64,000 bases of DNA from Rugamonas fusca (GTDB taxonomy: Bacteria > Pseudomonadota > Gammaproteobacteria > Burkholderiales > Burkholderiaceae_D): the NCBI RefSeq assembly GCF_014042365.1, contig NZ_JACEZS010000008.1:124001-188000 (forward strand). The letters are read 5' to 3'. Below, piece after piece: positions 63,541-64,000 of the stretch. Every line of letters starts with the position of its first letter. Position 1 is the stretch's first letter. The notes below the pieces were generated by a model, which made no database searches, had not been told where the DNA came from, and saw nothing but the letters and a program-made list of their open reading frames with translations. A program made the position numbers and the translations under genes.

Positions 63541-64000
63541 TTATGCTTCGGACTTGGCGTCCTTGCGCGGACGACGGCCGCGCGGCTGGGGCTTGCGGGC
63601 TGGCTTGGCCGGTGCTTCCGCCTCCTGCGCGGCGGCCGAAGGCGCATCCGCTGCCGGTGCGGATTCGGGCACCGGCGCGATTGCCGGGGCGGCAGCCTCC
63701 ACCGCGTCCGCCGCTTCGGTGGCGGCTGGCTTGGCCTTGTCCTGGGCCGGGGACTTCTTCTTGGCCGCGACCTTGGTGGCACGGGCCCCCTTGGCTGGCG
63801 GCTTGGCGGCTTTGGCTGGCTTGGCCGGCTTGGCATCGGCCTCCGGTTCCACCGCCTGGGTCGCTTGGGCCGTTTGACTGACCGGCGCCTGGTCGACCGG
63901 GTGCGCCGGTGCCACGTCCTCGGCCGGCGCGGACGACTGGGCCGCCACGGCATCCACCGCCGCGCTGGCCGCTGCCTTGCCACCCTTGTGTTCCGCCTGC
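63541..64000 (-). CDS. Ala/Pro/Lys-rich C-terminal tail of a protein cut by the right edge
   Basis: About 152 residues of an open frame entering from the right edge, low in complexity: Ala, Pro, Lys and Glu with KPAKPAKAAKPPAKGARA-type repeats and a basic end (KPQPRGRRPRKDAKSEA). Such tails occur at the end of RNase E, RNA helicases and histone H1-like DNA-binding proteins in this family, but no defining domain is inside the window. Codon use is like its neighbours. I make no functional call. Confidence 0.6.
   Translation of the reverse strand, partial: QAEHKGGKAAASAAVDAVAAQSSAPAEDVAPAHPVDQAPVSQTAQATQAVEPEADAKPAKPAKAAKPPAKGARATKVAAKKKSPAQDKAKPAATEAADAVEAAAPAIAPVPESAPAADAPSAAAQEAEAPAKPARKPQPRGRRPRKDAKSEA

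Overview
The window is GC-rich chromosomal DNA of a betaproteobacterium, most likely of the family Oxalobacteraceae (Massilia/Duganella/Janthinobacterium group). This rests on the gene repertoire and order (kdsD-kdsC-lptC-lptA-lptB-rpoN-hpf, ptsN-hprK-rapZ, ubiE...ubiJ-ubiB, the 1340-residue DUF3683 oxidoreductase) and on REP-like palindromes typical of that group. The genus is an inference; no rRNA or tRNA gene was seen.

Layout. 1-2.7 kb: the start of a Fur-controlled siderophore receptor, two small ABM-fold/NIPSNAP proteins and a divergent ArsR-type regulator with a palindromic operator over its start codon. 2.8-11.8 kb: fatty-acid metabolism, with a long FabG-type reductase facing a minus-strand beta-oxidation block (enoyl-CoA hydratase, thiolase, hotdog thioesterase, HAD/hydratase fusion, acyl-CoA dehydrogenase) led by a TetR regulator. 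12-24 kb: an almost unbroken minus-strand housekeeping run (ubiE, Tim44-like protein, ubiJ, ubiB, methyltransferase, FmdB-type zinc ribbon, DUF502, aspS, nudB, EEP nuclease, clsB, Hsp15), plus a diguanylate cyclase. 24-33.5 kb: a NarL/LuxR-type regulator, a giant 2241-residue repeat/RTX adhesin, and a hybrid histidine kinase whose membrane domain matches the ethylene-binding domain of plant ETR1. 33.7-39.9 kb: DUF1737 protein, a degraded ParE-type toxin, DUF971, HIT and DUF3683 proteins and a YqaA-type membrane protein. 40-48.9 kb: ilvA, queF, ptsN-hprK-rapZ, a DJ-1-like lipoprotein with a GlxA-type regulator, and a 3-hydroxyisobutyryl-CoA hydrolase. 48.9-53.5 kb: a Tox-REase-5 toxin with Imm52 immunity protein, a sulfur-transport YeeE/YedE pair with a BigR-like persulfide sensor, and a hydroxyaspartate/threonine ammonia-lyase-like enzyme. 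53.6-59.1 kb: hpf, rpoN, the Lpt export genes and kdsC/kdsD. 59.2-64 kb: a Kef-type antiporter, a second diguanylate cyclase, a MOSC protein and the tail of an Ala/Pro/Lys-rich protein cut by the right edge.

How the parts fit. The minus-strand beta-oxidation genes can run a complete acyl-CoA cycle under the TetR repressor. kdsD/kdsC make Kdo for LPS and lptC/lptA/lptB are part of the LPS export machine. rpoN, hpf, ptsN, hprK and rapZ form the usual sigma-54/nitrogen-PTS neighbourhood, but here it is split in two. A single inversion of about 10.6 kb would restore the usual order. The accessory material lies mainly at 24-34 kb (adhesin, signalling, toxin relic) and at 48.9-51 kb, where the toxin tip and immunity gene are visibly AT-richer than their surroundings.

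Most striking: the ETR1-like sensor kinase with every ligand/copper-site residue in place without a gap; the adhesin's thirteen 273-bp repeats, with an exact 607-bp match at a 546-bp offset showing a recent two-unit duplication; the mosaic toxin/immunity pair; and at least four different REP-like palindromes in intergenic gaps, two of them ending at a neighbouring stop codon.
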